DNA from: Plumapathes pennacea
Lineage: Eukaryota > Cnidaria > Anthozoa > Antipatharia > Myriopathidae
DNA length: 64,000 nt
Assembly (NCBI GenBank): GCA_964036295.1
Contig: OZ038464.1
Location: 15,306,443 to 15,370,442 of the forward strand
Reading direction: 5' to 3'
Shown: piece after piece, positions 10,327 through 21,624 of the stretch
Layout: the number at the start of each line of letters is the position of its first letter
Position numbering within the stretch: position 1 is the stretch's first letter
Notes under the pieces: generated by a model
What the model saw: the letters and a program-made list of their open reading frames with translations, nothing else
The model's database searches: none
What the model was told of the DNA's origin: nothing
Made by a program: the position numbers and the translations under genes

Positions 10327-12090
10327 TGACAAAGCCATCGCCAACGCAAAGAAAAACACAAAAGCGAAAAAACTATTTGGACAGTTAAAGAGGAGGAGCT
10401 CATGATTAGCCGCTGGGGAGAGGCGAATAGCTTATTTAAGGTGGCTCCATAGGATTTTCAGACGCATTTCGCGTGGGCACCAAAATCACAATGAAATAAA
10501 AACCCGACTTTCGTAATTCTTTGGAGGAAATCTGAATTTAACAGGAAATTCTAAAAACTTGGAATAAAAACAATTTATGATGCGTGCACAGTTCTTCGTG
10601 TCACGAAGAAACCAAACTTGCAAGCCTTTCAGTCAAACTAAGTACACGTCAGCTTTACTTGATCGCCGATCTTTATCACTTTACCTTCGAATGCATATAA
10701 CTCTACTGAATTAGTTTGAAAGTATGTCAGGCCAATAACTAAACAAGCAACATACGATAGTTCTAGAATTCAGATTTTATTCTGTTTGACTTTGAAATGA
10801 ACAGCCGTGACAAACGCGGCTCGAACGGTCATTTCGGTAGTCATCAGTTACAATGGACAAACCAGTACATTCGGCCTAGTCACAACACTGACAGCAATTC
10901 TTGGAAGTAAGCAAACTTAGACAGAAATTATTGGCGTTGCTATGAAGCTCTGCAAATCCTACTAACCTGCAGAATTTGAGCCCGTGTCAGTCTGTGGCAT
11001 ATATCTCAGGTGAGCAGTCGCAAAACTAAATATTCACGAACTGTACTGAATAAGTATGAATGAACTTGATGGGACACAACTGCCAACAAACTTGTTGGGA
11101 GCTAGTGGACTAGCATACGACGACTTGAACTGACGACTTTCGAACGGTCTTCACGGCTTTGTATTGAAAAGGATTGAGTTGTTGAACAGCTATCACCCTC
11201 AAATTGTTCGAGACTTCGCCAACAGTAGTTCGCACAGCATAATTCGTAGCTGACATATCCAGTACGAGCTTCTCAAGACACAAATTCAGGAATTGCATGG
11301 TGTTTCCTTTTAGCTTCGCACCAAGAAAACTTGCTGTACTTGCTAGCTTGCGATCGCCGCTTTCTCCTCGTGTTTACATGCACAACTTGTTTTCACGCGC
11401 AAGGACTACGGCTAACGCATGCGCACTTGTCGATCTTGTCGAGTCATTATTTTGCATTTGATGGCGCAATACGCACGTAAAATATCGAGTTTTTCTCTGC
11501 ATTTTTCTCAAGTTTCCTTCGGTGAATCTGTCTTAAATTTTGCAGGCAAACGAAGATTATATCCGGTTTTGTAATATTTGATTTTAATGGAATTTTATGG
11601 AGCAGAATTTTTTTTATTTGCAAAAAACATAAATTGCCAATTAGCTCGGAATCCGCTCCTGTAACCCCAACTTTTTTTCACATTTATGTTTACCTTATAC
11701 AAATTTCTAAACATTCTGAAAGTTTCAGAAAGATTCACCGAAGAAAACTCCAGAAAATAGAGCAGAAAGTTTGAAAATGGGGCAGAAGACCTTTATTTCA
11801 AGGACGTATTGTTTCCATAGAAACCACACTACAGTTACAAAAGTAAGACGTATACGCAACAGACCTTTCGAAACATCTACCCTGCAAATTTGATCAAGAA
11901 AGAATATAATGAAATGAAAATATGACGGTTTTGGTGTCATAAACTAAATACGAGCAAGTGCAGGGAAATACCCTATGGAGCCACCTTAAGACCAGTTCGG
12001 CAGACTACAAGCGGCACGACAAAAGAGCCGCTGCAAGAGAAGAAATCAGGCGAGCCCTGCAGTCGCAATTTGGGAGCATTTTTACTATTC
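10327..12090 (+). pseudogene. Myb/SANT-like domain fragment split by a nested element
   Basis: Upstream of the nested insertion, one + frame reads a basic stretch and then TIWTVKEEELMISRWGEANS LF up to the TTAA. Directly after the second TTAA the same frame continues TSSADYKRHDKRAAAREEI and RRALQSQFG. The Trp and acidic pattern resembles the Myb/SANT-like DNA-binding protein that accompanies PIF/Harbinger transposases. A stop lies shortly upstream (near 10329), so the start is missing or shifted. The split copy cannot be functional. Assignment is by motif look only. Confidence 0.5.
10440..11985 (+). mobile_element. TTAA-flanked DNA element, copy A (1546 bp)
   Basis: It begins GGTGGCTCCATAGG and ends CCTATGGAGCCACC, 14-bp terminal inverted repeats, between TTAA at 10436-10439 and TTAA at 11986-11989. 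TTAA duplication is the hallmark of piggyBac-type transposition. A second copy lies at 50090-51625. It has no ORF that looks like a transposase; small ORFs inside are not recognisable, so it is a non-autonomous element. It is nested inside the TAA-flanked transposon. Confidence 0.85.
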
Positions 12091-12377
12091 AAACTTTTCG
12101 CTGCTTTTGACGTTTTTGGCGGCGAGCAACTAAAACAGCATTTACACACAAGCAGGCGGTAGCTATGTCCCTCGTTTCATCTTCTTCATCCTCCATCTTT
12201 CACAAACTTCGCGCGTGACGCCATATGTGCTCGTGCGTAATAATCGCAATCAAATCGCCATGAAATCGCCACGAAATCGCCGGTGGTTTACACATGCGAT
12301 TTGAAATCGCATCGAAAATCGCCACTTAAAATCGCATCAAAATTGCATCAAAAATCGCATGTTTAAACGGGCCTTAA

Positions 12378-12508
12378 GCGAGTGTTGCGAGGGTGTAAAG
12401 GATGTCGTTTATGTCAGTTGGATAAAAATTTGTCGTTTAGAGGTACAAAATACTGGTAAACCGCGGAATTGATCACTTTTAATATTGTGAGGTTTTTGAG
12501 GGTATTTT

Positions 12509-12555
<47 letters not shown>

Positions 12556-13785
12556 TTTTTGTGATATCTCGTTTTATAAACGTGATGGTTTTCATTATTA
12601 AAAAGCCCACCGGTGTCGTCATCCTGATGTACTCATTTATGCCGGAACTATAGTTGGGACATAAAAGATATTCTACGACGACTCGCTACTTCGGCAACAC
12701 ACAGACCGAGAGATGATAATGATAAAGATATCCGAAATATGAGCTATATAATAAAATTTCCAACTAACGGTAACTAGTATCAGAATGAGTTCAGAAGAAA
12801 AAATATTAGATACAGGTCATGTATTTACGACCCTAAGCTGTATTTGTCTTTCCATCCTAGATGAGGATGCAGGTAAGAGGTTCAGTTCTTGATGTGCTTA
12901 CGATGCCCTTTTAATTATAGTCGTCGCTGAAGCAGCTGAGTGAAGAGATCACAAATACTGAAAAAACAGTGACTGAGCAGAAAATAATAAATACTGTAGT
13001 TGACATTTTTAGAAGTCTAAACTATTGGGTATTAAAAATCATACGATACATCGGAAAGAAATCTGCGCACAACGTGTGAGCACTGGTTTTGCTGTAGCTA
13101 ATTGGCTGGGTACGGTTAGGTTACCTGACTGTCACATGTGCGGTGATATTGCCACAATTATTATAGGAATTAATTCTCGTTGTCGTGTTAGCACCTTTTC
13201 GTAGCATATCTTAAAATTCACCCGCTCTGCAACTGTTCTTGACGATCTGTGATATATAATTGTATGTTTGAATGAACATTTTTTGTCCTGTAAATGTTCC
13301 AAGTAAAGAATGAGTGAATATCACAAAAGGCCAGGACACGGTTTTAAAAAGCCAACTAATAATTTATACTGGATTAAGCATATCTTTTCTTTCAAAGGCT
13401 GATTAAGTTAATCCTGGATTTAGTTCTAAACACTTAAGATACTTTTTAAGCCTGAAAACAAGAATTTGTGCTCCCAATTTAAATCGCGGCTTCGTCGATA
13501 TGTGTAGAGCTAGAACCAGAGTTTTAGTTAGTATTTGATCAACATTCTGGCTACGAGCATGAGACAAAGAAATTGATTAATCCTGAGCTAGTTTAATCGA
13601 GCCTTGTAGAAAACTTAATACAGATGTAGCCTACTGACGTGCTTGGAACAGCTATAGGCTCAGTGTTATAGAATTTTGCTGTCGTTAAAAATGTTTCTGC
13701 AAAAATTACTGCTTACAAAACTACAGGTTTTTGAAACTAACAGTCGTGTCTTTTTTTCGGAATTCTATGTGTATCACTAAAAAAA
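12378..13785 (+). repeat. Degenerate array intron with an (ATTT)n microsatellite
   Basis: From GCGAGTGTTGCGAGG onward the order of blocks follows the array intron: GTCAGTTGGATAAAAATTTG, ACTGGTAAACCG, GTGTCGTCATCCTGATG, TCGGCAACACACAGACC. An (ATTT)n tract lies near 12505-12558. The 13640-13780 part matches about 46710-46880. No intact exon seen. Confidence 0.7.
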
Positions 13786-15535
13786 CTAGACTGGCCTTGC
13801 CAGTGAGCTCGCGGCGTGAGTTGGGTCGAGACCAGAATATAAAATGGTAGTAGGGGACAAGAGCGGAACTCCCAAGAGAGACTTCCAATTTCTCACCATA
13901 AAAATATCACACAGTATAGAGAACTTGGCTTTTGACACCTTGCTCTTTTGACACCTTGATTAAACTAAAAATTATTATTACAACACTCATACACTTGCTT
14001 CTTAAAGGTTGAGCGACCCTGCATCTTGAGAATGCGTGACATATCTTTTTATGCACAATCGATTATGACAGTTTGACCTTGACTCATATTTCTAATCAGG
14101 GGCCACGATTAATCCAGCCTTCGCTTCACTACTTATGTGTTTTATTTTGTTAACTCAATACGTTTCTTCTATCAGGCTTTCGAGTATTCGTGCTCTGTAA
14201 CAAATATAAAATTGAAAGCGAGGAATGTCACACGAGAGATGTTTACTATATCATTGCGCTTTTGTTCACAGTGTGTTCAGTCCATTTGTGACTGCAAACT
14301 CAATCCTCAGAATTATTTCGGTGTATTTTTCATTTCTGGTATTCACTGACCATTGCGAAACAAAGGCTATATCATCGAATGAAAGAAACACTTCAACAGG
14401 CAATGTACGATACGCAGAAGAATTTTATGAGGCAACAGATGTCATGTACAGAGTAAAGCATAAAGCGTCATTGTTTTACGGCTAAAGCTCACCGTAGCTT
14501 TGGTTTCTGCTTTCGCCCTGTTATCTTCCCAAAAGTATTTCGTGTCGCCACAGAAAGTTTCGTCGGGACTAAATATTTATCGGCGACAGCGGTACCATCA
14601 AATATTTGTTTACGGCTATTCTCAAAGCTTGTGCGGTGAACGCGAGCCAAAATCTTTTCCTAAAATCCAGTTTATCCGTGCGCATTCCACAGAGCCAAAT
14701 GGCGTTGAATTTGAATGGGATGCAGTTTACTTTTTCGCTTCACTACTTATGTGTTTTCTCTTATTAACTCAATACGTTTCTTTCTATCAGGCTTTCGAGT
14801 ATTCGTGCTCTGTAACAAATATAAAATTGACAGCGAGGAATGTCACACGAGAGATGTTTACAATATTATTGCATTTTTGTTCACAGTGTGTTCAGTCCAT
14901 TTGTGACTGCAAACTCAATCCTCAGAATTATTTCGGTGTATTTTTCATTTCTGGTATTCACTGACCATTGCGAAACAAAGGCTACATCATCGAATGAAAG
15001 AAACACTTCAACAGGCAATGTACGATACGCAGAAGAATTTTATGAAGCAACAGATGTCATGTACAGAGTAAAGCATAAAGCGTCATTGTTTTACGGCTAA
15101 AGCTCACCGTAGCTTTGGTTTCTGCTTTCGCCCTGTTATCTTCCCAAAAGTATTTCTTGTCGCCACAGAAAGTTTCGTCGGGACTAAATATTTATCGGCG
15201 ACAGCGGTACCATCAAATATTTGTTTACGGCTATTCTCAAAGCTTCCGCGGTGAACGCGAGCCAAAATCGTTCCCGAAAATCCAGTTTATCCGTGCCTAT
15301 TCCACAGAGCCAAATGGTGTTGAGTTTGGATGGGATGCAGTTAACTTTTACACACAAGTAACGAGCAATTCACTGGCCGCATCTCGAGTTGTTTAGCGAA
15401 GTCAATTACGTCATCGCCCAGCACGTGATAATATGAACCAATCACCGTGTGCTGATCCTCGACCCACAAAAAGGAAAAAAATTAAAATAAAAATCTCCAT
15501 TTTTAAGCTCTCGTGGGCCCCAGGCCCCCGCGAGC
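13786..15535 (+). mobile_element. Unclassified 1.75-kb interspersed repeat, copy A
   Basis: Begins CTAGACTGGCCTTGCCAGTG and ends CCCCCGCGAGC. A complete inverted copy lies at 52547-54320. It interrupts a degenerate array intron: the bases on either side (CTAAAAAA and AAATACTCGAGAATTA) are contiguous in the related sequence near 46873. Inside is a tandem duplication with a period of about 614 bp (14121-14734 and 14735 to about 15350). Several ORFs of 60-154 codons follow the duplication but match nothing I know. I see no clear terminal inverted repeats or poly-A tail, so the class is open. Confidence 0.75.
14121..15350 (+). repeat. Internal tandem duplication, period about 614 bp
   Basis: Both copies start TCGCTTCACTACTTATGTG and run through GGCTTTCGAGTATTCGTGCT, TGTTCAGTCCATTTGTGAC and the GGCGACAGCGGTACCATC block, ending near GGGATGCAGTT. 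They differ by scattered substitutions. The same duplication is present in the inverted copy at 52.7-54.0 kb. Confidence 0.9.
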
Positions 15536-15620
15536 AAATACTCGAGAATTAGCAGTTTGTGAAACAAAGTAGGACAGTAAGAAGCCTTAATCAACGGGAT
15601 TCGGAGCAATTAATAAGTGG

Positions 15621-15801
15621 CTTGGGTTGGTCGGTCGGAACGCCCTTCACTATGCGTGTCAGTCTGGTGACGTGGCGACGATAGAATTGTTTTTGGACAA
15701 AGGATTTAAGATTGACTGCGTTGACAAGGAAGGTTCCACCCCACTCCTGCTGACAGCGGGAAAAGGCCATGCGAACACTGTAACTTTCCTGCTGTCAAAA
15801 G
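15621..15801 (+). pseudogene. Array exon 1, truncated at its 5' end
   Basis: The exon reads LVGRNALHYACQSGDVATI and on to a unique TAGKGHANTV, with a normal AAAAG/gtaatg donor. Compared with other units, the sequence jumps from CAATTAATAAGT straight into TTGGGTTGGTCGG. About 0.55 kb is therefore missing, including the branch region, the acceptor and the first seven or so codons. It cannot be spliced in by the normal acceptor. Confidence 0.85.
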
Positions 15802-17102
15802 GTAATGGGTTCATCTAAGCGAGTGTTGCAAGTCAAAAGAGTTATTATCGTTTTACATCAGTTGGATAACAATTTGTCGTTTTGAAAGTCCAAAATACCG
15901 GTAAACCGTGGATTTAGATCACTTCCAATAGTGTGACGTTTTTGAGCACATGTTTTGCGATTTCTGGATTAAAAAACATGGTGTTTTTGTTACTAGAAAG
16001 CCCAGTGGTGTCAACATCCTGGTGTAGCGTAGTGTCACTTATGCAGAGCCGGACTGTACTTGGGATATTAAGATATTCGACGATAATATATAGTTCGGCG
16101 ACATAGACCAAAAGAGACTGAGGAGCGTGACTCCTCTAGTTGTGAACAAGACTTTCACATTTTGAGTCTTAGCGAAGAGAAACCGTGTGTCAACATCCTG
16201 GTGTAACGTAGTGTCACTTATGGGGAGCCGGGACTGTACTTGGGATATTAAGACATTTGACGATATATAGTTCGGCGACATAGACCAAAAGAGACTGAGG
16301 AGCGTGACGTCTCTAGTTGTGACCAAGACTTTCACATTTTGAGTCTTAACGAAGAGAAACCTTTATATAAAACACCTAATATAGGAGGAACCTACTGATG
16401 CTTGGAACAGCTAGGGTCAGAGTGTTATAAAATGTTGCTGTCGTTAATTAATGTACACCTCTAAAAAGAAAACCCTCGATATTTGATAGTTTATGGATTA
16501 TAGTAGGATACTAAAAGCCATCATGAGCAGGATTTGGCGCAATCAATAAGTCGTTGTGAGAAGCGCTTTTTAACTTACTAGATACGGAGTTGTAACTGCT
16601 ACTGGTCCTACTTTATCTTTCTTATTTTTCTTTCATATTATTTAAACCATTGGTGACTTTCCGTGAGAAGTTGGAATACGCGCTATTAGAAAGGAGCACG
16701 GGAAAGTAAAGAAGGAATTATTTAGGCACTTTTACAGTCATGAGCAGTAGCTAATGAAACTTTTTGATTTCCGTTAACGACTACCCTTGAACATGAAGTA
16801 AATCTTTTTTTCTGAGTTTAAGTTTTTGTCGAATTGAGCGGATGTCCCGACTCTGCCCAGGGAAGTTTGATTGTCAAGGGGCCCACCAAAATATCTCAGC
16901 CTCGCCAACTGCGCATGAGTGTGAACTTGGTTTGTTTAAACCTCCTATAATACCAAGAGAAATATTGTCAGCTAAACAAACCTTCACCAACCGGCGATGT
17001 AGTTTTAGAAATTGTTAGATTAAAGCTGTTTTACCAGAATCCAGCCTCTTATGCAATGTATGTGAGTTCACATTAAAGTTAATTACTTTGCTTTTATTGA
17101 AG

Positions 17103-17300
17103 GTGCTGATCTTCATGCTGTTGGGTTTGTCGGTCAGAACGCCCTTCACTATGCGTGTCAGTCTGGTGACGTGGCGACGATAGAATTGTTTTTGGACAAA
17201 GGATTTAAGATTGAGTGCGTTGACAAGCAAGGTTCCACCCCACTCCTGCTTGCAGCGGTAAAAGGCCATGCGAACACTGTAACTTTCCTGCTGTCAAAAG
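17103..17300 (+). CDS. Array exon 2: two ankyrin repeats
   Basis: Full 198-nt phase 1-1 exon. Numbering residues 1-66 from the split glycine, the variable sites read F9 V10 Q12, Y17, Q20, E38, Q43, S45, V53. Framework motifs NALHYAC and TPLLLAA are intact. Its following intron is shortened (see 17790-17822). Confidence 0.92.
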
Positions 17301-17789
17301 GTAATGGGTTCATCTAAGCGAGTGTTGCAAGTCAAAAGAGTTATTATCGTTTTACGTCAGTTAGATAACAATTTGTCGTTTTGAAGGTCCAAAATACCGG
17401 TAAACCGTAGATTTAGATCACTTCCAATAGTGTGACGTTTTTGAGCACATGTTTTGCGATTTCTGGATTAAAAAACATGGTGTTTTCGTTACTAGAAAGC
17501 CCAGTGGTGTCAACATCCTGGTGTAGCGTAGTGTCACTTATGCAGAGCCGGGACTGTACTTGGGATATTAAGATATTCGACGATAATATATAGTTCGGCG
17601 ACATAGACCAAAAGAGACTGAGGAGCGTGACTCCTCTAGTTGTGAACAAGACTTTCACATTTTGCGTCTTAGCGAAGAGAAACCATGTGTCAACATCCTG
17701 GTGTAACGTAGTGTCACTTATGGGGAGCCGGGACTGTACTTGGGATATTAAGACATTTGACGATATATAGTTCGGCGACATAGACCAAA

Positions 17790-17822
17790 AGATGGCAAAT
17801 GGTTTGAACCCAGGAGTGATGA
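17790..17822. other. Deletion junction with filler in the unit 2 intron
   Basis: After ATAGACCAAAAGA the other units continue with GACTGAGGAGCGTGAC. Here about 30 bases of unrelated sequence (ATGGCAAATGGTTTGAACCC and on) lead directly into the TTATAGTAGGATAC segment. That removes most of the second half of the duplicated intron block and explains the 1324-bp spacing. Confidence 0.8.
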
Positions 17823-18426
17823 TTATAGTAGGATACTAAAAGCCATCATGAGCGGGATTTGGCGCAATCAATAAGTCGTTGTGAGAAGCGCTTTTTAACT
17901 TACTAGATACGGAGTTGTAACTGCTACTGGTCCTACTTTATCTTTCTTATTTTTCTTTCATATTATTTAAACCATTGGTGACTTTCCGTGAGATGTTGGA
18001 ATACGCGCTATTAGAAAGGAGCACGGGAAAGTAAAGAAGGAATTATTTAGCCACTTTTACAGTCATGAGCAGTAGCTAATGAAACTTTTTGATTTCCGTT
18101 AACGACTACCCTTGAACATGAAGTAAATCTTTTTGCTGAGTTTAAGTTTTTGTCGAATTGAGCGGATGTCCCGACTCTGCCCAGGGAAGTTTGATTGTCA
18201 AGGGGCCCACCAAAATATCTCAGCTTCGCCAACTGCGCATGAGTGTGAACTTGGTTTGTTTAAACCTCCTATAATACCAAGAGAAATATTGTCAGCTAAA
18301 CAAACCTTCACCGACCGGCGATGTAGTTTTAGAAATTGTTAGATTAAAGCTGTTTTACCAGAATCCAGCCTCTTATGCAATGTATGTGAGTTCACATTAA
18401 AGTTAATTACTTTGCTTTTATTGAAG

Positions 18427-18624
18427 GTGCTGATCTTCATGCTGTTGGGTTTGTCGGTCAGAACGCCCTTCACTGTGCGTGTCACTCTGGTGACGTGGCG
18501 ACGATAGAATTGTTTTTGGACAAAGGATTTAAAATTGAGTGCGTTGACAAGCAAGGTTACACCCCACTCCTGCTTGCAGCGGTAAAAGGCCATGCGAGCA
18601 CTGTAACTTTCCTGCTGTCAAAAG
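18427..18624 (+). CDS. Array exon 3: two ankyrin repeats
   Basis: Intact 198-nt exon. Variable sites: F9 V10 Q12, C17 (NALHCAC), H20, E38, Q43, Y45, V53, S58. The conserved aromatic at 17 is replaced by cysteine as in exons 4, 10, 13, 18 and 19. Confidence 0.92.
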
Positions 18625-18830
18625 GTAATGGGTCCATCTAAGCGAGTGTTGCAAGTCAAAAGAGTTATTATCGTTTTACGTCAGTTAGATAACAATTTGT
18701 CGTTTTGAAGGTCCAAAATACCGGTAAACCGTGGATTTAGATCACTTCCAATAGTGTGACGTTTTTGAGCACATGTTTTGCGATTTCTGGATTAAAAAAC
18801 ATGGTGTTTTCGTTACTAGAAAGCCCAGTG

Positions 18831-19187
18831 GTGTCAACATCCTGGTGTAGCGTAGTGTCACTTATGCAGAGCCGGGACTGTACTTGGGATATTAAGATAT
18901 TCGACGATAATATATAGTTCGGCGACATAGACCAAAAGAGACTGAGGAGCGTGACTCCTCTAGTTGTGAACAAGACTTTCACATTTTGAGTCTTAGCGAA
19001 GAGAAACCGTGTGTCAACATCCTGGTGTAACGTAGTGTCACTTATGGGGAGCCGGGACTGTACTTGGGATATTAAGACATTTGACGATATATAGTTCGGC
19101 GACATAGACCAAAAGAGACTGAGGAGCGTGACGTCTCTAGTTGTGACCAAGACTTTCACATTTTGAGTCTTAACGAAGAGAAACATA
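18831..19187 (+). repeat. Intronic 180-bp tandem duplication (representative unit)
   Basis: GTGTCAACATCCTGGTGTA begins at 18831 and again at 19011. Each copy ends with CTAGTTGTGA..CAAGACTTTCACATTTTGAG. Because 180 is divisible by three, one antisense frame stays open through both copies and gives a 149-codon ORF in most units. I regard this as a by-product, not a gene. The first half begins GTGTAGCGTAG and the second GTGTAACGTAG in nearly all units, so the duplication predates array expansion. Confidence 0.9.
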
Positions 19188-19926
19188 TATATAAAACACC
19201 TAATATAGGAGGAACCTACTGATGCTTGGAACAGCTAGGGTCAGAGTGTTATAAAATGTTGCTGTCGTTAATTAATGTACACCTCTAAAAAGAAAACCCT
19301 CGATATTTGATAGTTTATGGATTATAGTAGGATACTAAAAGCCATCATGAGCAGGATTTGGCGCAATCAATAAGTCGTTGTGAGAAGCGCTTTTTAACTT
19401 ACTAGATACGGAGTTGTAACTGCTACTGGTCCTACTTTATCTTTCTTATTTTTCTTTCATATTATTTAAACCATTGGTGACTTTCCGTGAGAAGTTGGAA
19501 TACGCGCTATTAGAAAGGAGCACGGGAAAGTAAAGAAGGAATTATTTAGGCACTTTTACAGTCATGAGCAGTAGCTAATGAAACTTTTTGATTTCCGTTA
19601 ACGACTACCCTTGAACATGAAGTAAATCTTTTTTTCTGAGTTTAAGTTTTTGTCGAATTGAGCGGATGTCCCGAATCTGCCCAGGGAAGTTTGATTGTCA
19701 AGGGGTCCACCAAAATATCTCAGCCTCGCCAACTGCGCATGAGTGTGAACTTGGTTTGTTTAAACCTCCTATAATACCAAGAGAAATATTGTCAGCTAAA
19801 CAAACCTTCACCAACCGGCGATGTAGTTTCAGAAATTGTTAGATTAAAGCTGTTTTACCAGAATCCAGCCTCTTATGCAATGTATGTGAGTTCACATTAA
19901 AGTTAATTACTTTGCTTTTATTGAAG

Positions 19927-20124
19927 GTGCTGATCTTCATGCTGTTGGGTTTGTCGGTCAGAACGCCCTTCACTGTGCGTGTCAGTCTGGTGACGTGGCG
20001 ACGATAGAATTGTTTTTGGACAAAGGATTTAAGATTGAGTGCGTTGACGAGCAAGGTACCACCCCACTCCTGCTTGCAGCGGTAACAGGCCATGCGAACA
20101 CTGTAACTTTCCTGCTGTCAAAAG
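19927..20124 (+). CDS. Array exon 4: two ankyrin repeats
   Basis: Intact 198-nt exon. Variable sites: F9 V10 Q12, C17, Q20, E38, E42 (VDEQG instead of VDKQG), Q43, T45, V53, T54. Confidence 0.92.
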
Positions 20125-21426
20125 GTAATGGGTTCATCTAAGCGAGTGTTGCAAGTCAAAAGAGTTATTATCGTTTTACGTCAGTTAGATAACAGTTTGT
20201 CGTTTTGAAGGTCCAAAATACCGGTAAACCGTGGATTTAGATCACTTCCAATAGTGTGACGTTTTTGAGCACATGTTTTGCGATTTCTGGATTAAAAAAC
20301 ATAGTGTTTTCATTACTAGAAAGCCCAGTGGTGTCAACATCCTGGTGTAGCGTAGTGTCACTTATGCAGAGCCGGGACTGTACTTGGGATATTAAGATAT
20401 TCGACGATAATATATAGTTCGGCGACATAGACCAAAAGAGACTGAGGAGCGTGACTCCTCTAGTTGTGAACAAGACTTTCACATTTTGCGTCTTAGCGAA
20501 GAGAAACCGTGTGCCAACATCCTGGTGTAACGTAGTGTCACTTATGGGGAGCCGGGACTGTACTTGGGATATTAAGACATTTGACGATATATAGTTCGGC
20601 GACATAGACCAAAAGAGACTGAGGAGCGTGACGTCTCTAGTTGTGACCAAGACTTTCACATTTTGAGTCTTAACGAAGAGAAACATATATATAAAACACC
20701 TAATATAGGAGGAACCTACTGATGCTTGGAACAGCTAGGGTCAGAGTGTTATAAAATGTTGCTGTCGTTAATTAATGTACACCTCTAAAAAGAAAACCCT
20801 TGATATTTGATAGTTTATGGATTATAATAGGATACTAAAAGCCATCATGAGCGGGATTTGGCGCAATCAATAAGTCGTTGTGAGAAGCGCTTTTTAACTT
20901 ACTAGATACGGAGTTGTAACTGCTACTGGTCCTACTTTATCTTTCTTATTTTTCTTTCATATTATTTTAACCATTGGTGACTTTCCGTGAGAAGTTGGAA
21001 TACGCGCTATTAGAAATGAGCACGGGAAAGTAAAGAAGGAATTATTTAGGCACTTTTACAGTCATGAGCAGTAGCTAATGAAACTTTTTGATTTCCGTTA
21101 ACGACTACCCTTGAACATGAAGTAAATCTTTTTTTCTGAGTTTAAGTTTTTGTCGAATTGAGCGGATGTCCCGACTCTGCCCAGGGAAGTTTGATTGTCA
21201 AGGGGCCCACCAAAATATCTCAGCCTCGCCAACTGCGCATGAGTGTGAACTTGGTTTGTTTAAACCTCCTATAATACCAAGAGAAATATTGTCAGCTAAA
21301 CAAACCTTCACCAACCGGCGATGTAGTTTTAGAAATTGTTAGATTAAAGCTGTTTTACCAGAATCCAGCCTCTTATGCAATGTATGTGAGTTCACATTAA
21401 AGTTAATTACTTTGCTTTTATTGAAG

Positions 21427-21624
21427 GTGCTGATCTTCATGCTGTTGGGTTTGTCGGTCGGAACGCCCTTCACTATGCGTGTCAGTCTGGTGACGTGGCG
21501 ACGATAGAATTGTTTTTGGACAAAGGATTTAAGATTGAGTGCGTTGACAAGGAAGGTTCCACCCCACTCCTGCTTGCAGCGGTAAAAGGCCATGCGAACA
21601 CTGTAACTTTCCTGCTGTCAAAAG
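21427..21624 (+). CDS. Array exon 5: two ankyrin repeats
   Basis: Intact 198-nt exon. Variable sites: F9 V10 R12, Y17, Q20, E38, E43, S45, V53. The change to Arg12 starts the group with GRNALHYAC. Confidence 0.92.

Larger units (their letters stand above)
10101..12374 (+). mobile_element. PIF/Harbinger-like DNA transposon, TAA target duplication, interrupted
   Basis: Ends AGGCCCGTTTACACATGCGA and, inverted, CATGTTTAAACGGGCCT form terminal inverted repeats, with many sub-terminal GCGATTT / AAATCGC motifs. The element is flanked by TAA at 10098-10100 and 12375-12377. The unoccupied site is visible in array units, for example near 15813 (CATCTAAGCGAGTG), which proves insertion and the 3-bp duplication. 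TWA duplications are characteristic of PIF/Harbinger. Without the nested element at 10440-11985 it is about 0.72 kb, so it is non-autonomous. No transposase is present. Confidence 0.8.

Noticed and set aside
10160-10405. 81-codon ORF inside the TAA-flanked transposon
   Set aside because: It is out of frame with the Myb/SANT-like motif and has low similarity to any protein I know.
12861-12872. 12-nt microexon between CATCCTAG and gtaaga
   Set aside because: Splice signals are good and the length is a multiple of three, but nothing in other units corresponds to it and a 12-nt exon cannot be supported by sequence alone.
14225-15396. ORFs in the 1.75-kb repeat as genes
   Set aside because: They occur in overlapping frames, are duplicated by the internal repeat, and differ in length between copies A and B.
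18339-18593. 84-codon antisense ORF over the ankyrin exons
   Set aside because: It is the reverse strand of the 198-nt exon; conservation comes from the sense coding frame.
18737-19186. 149-codon antisense ORF in nearly every array unit as a protein-coding gene
   Set aside because: It lies wholly in the intron of the ankyrin units, is open because a 180-bp duplication happens to be in frame, is broken in the units at 16.0, 17.5 and 23-26 kb, and resembles no known protein.
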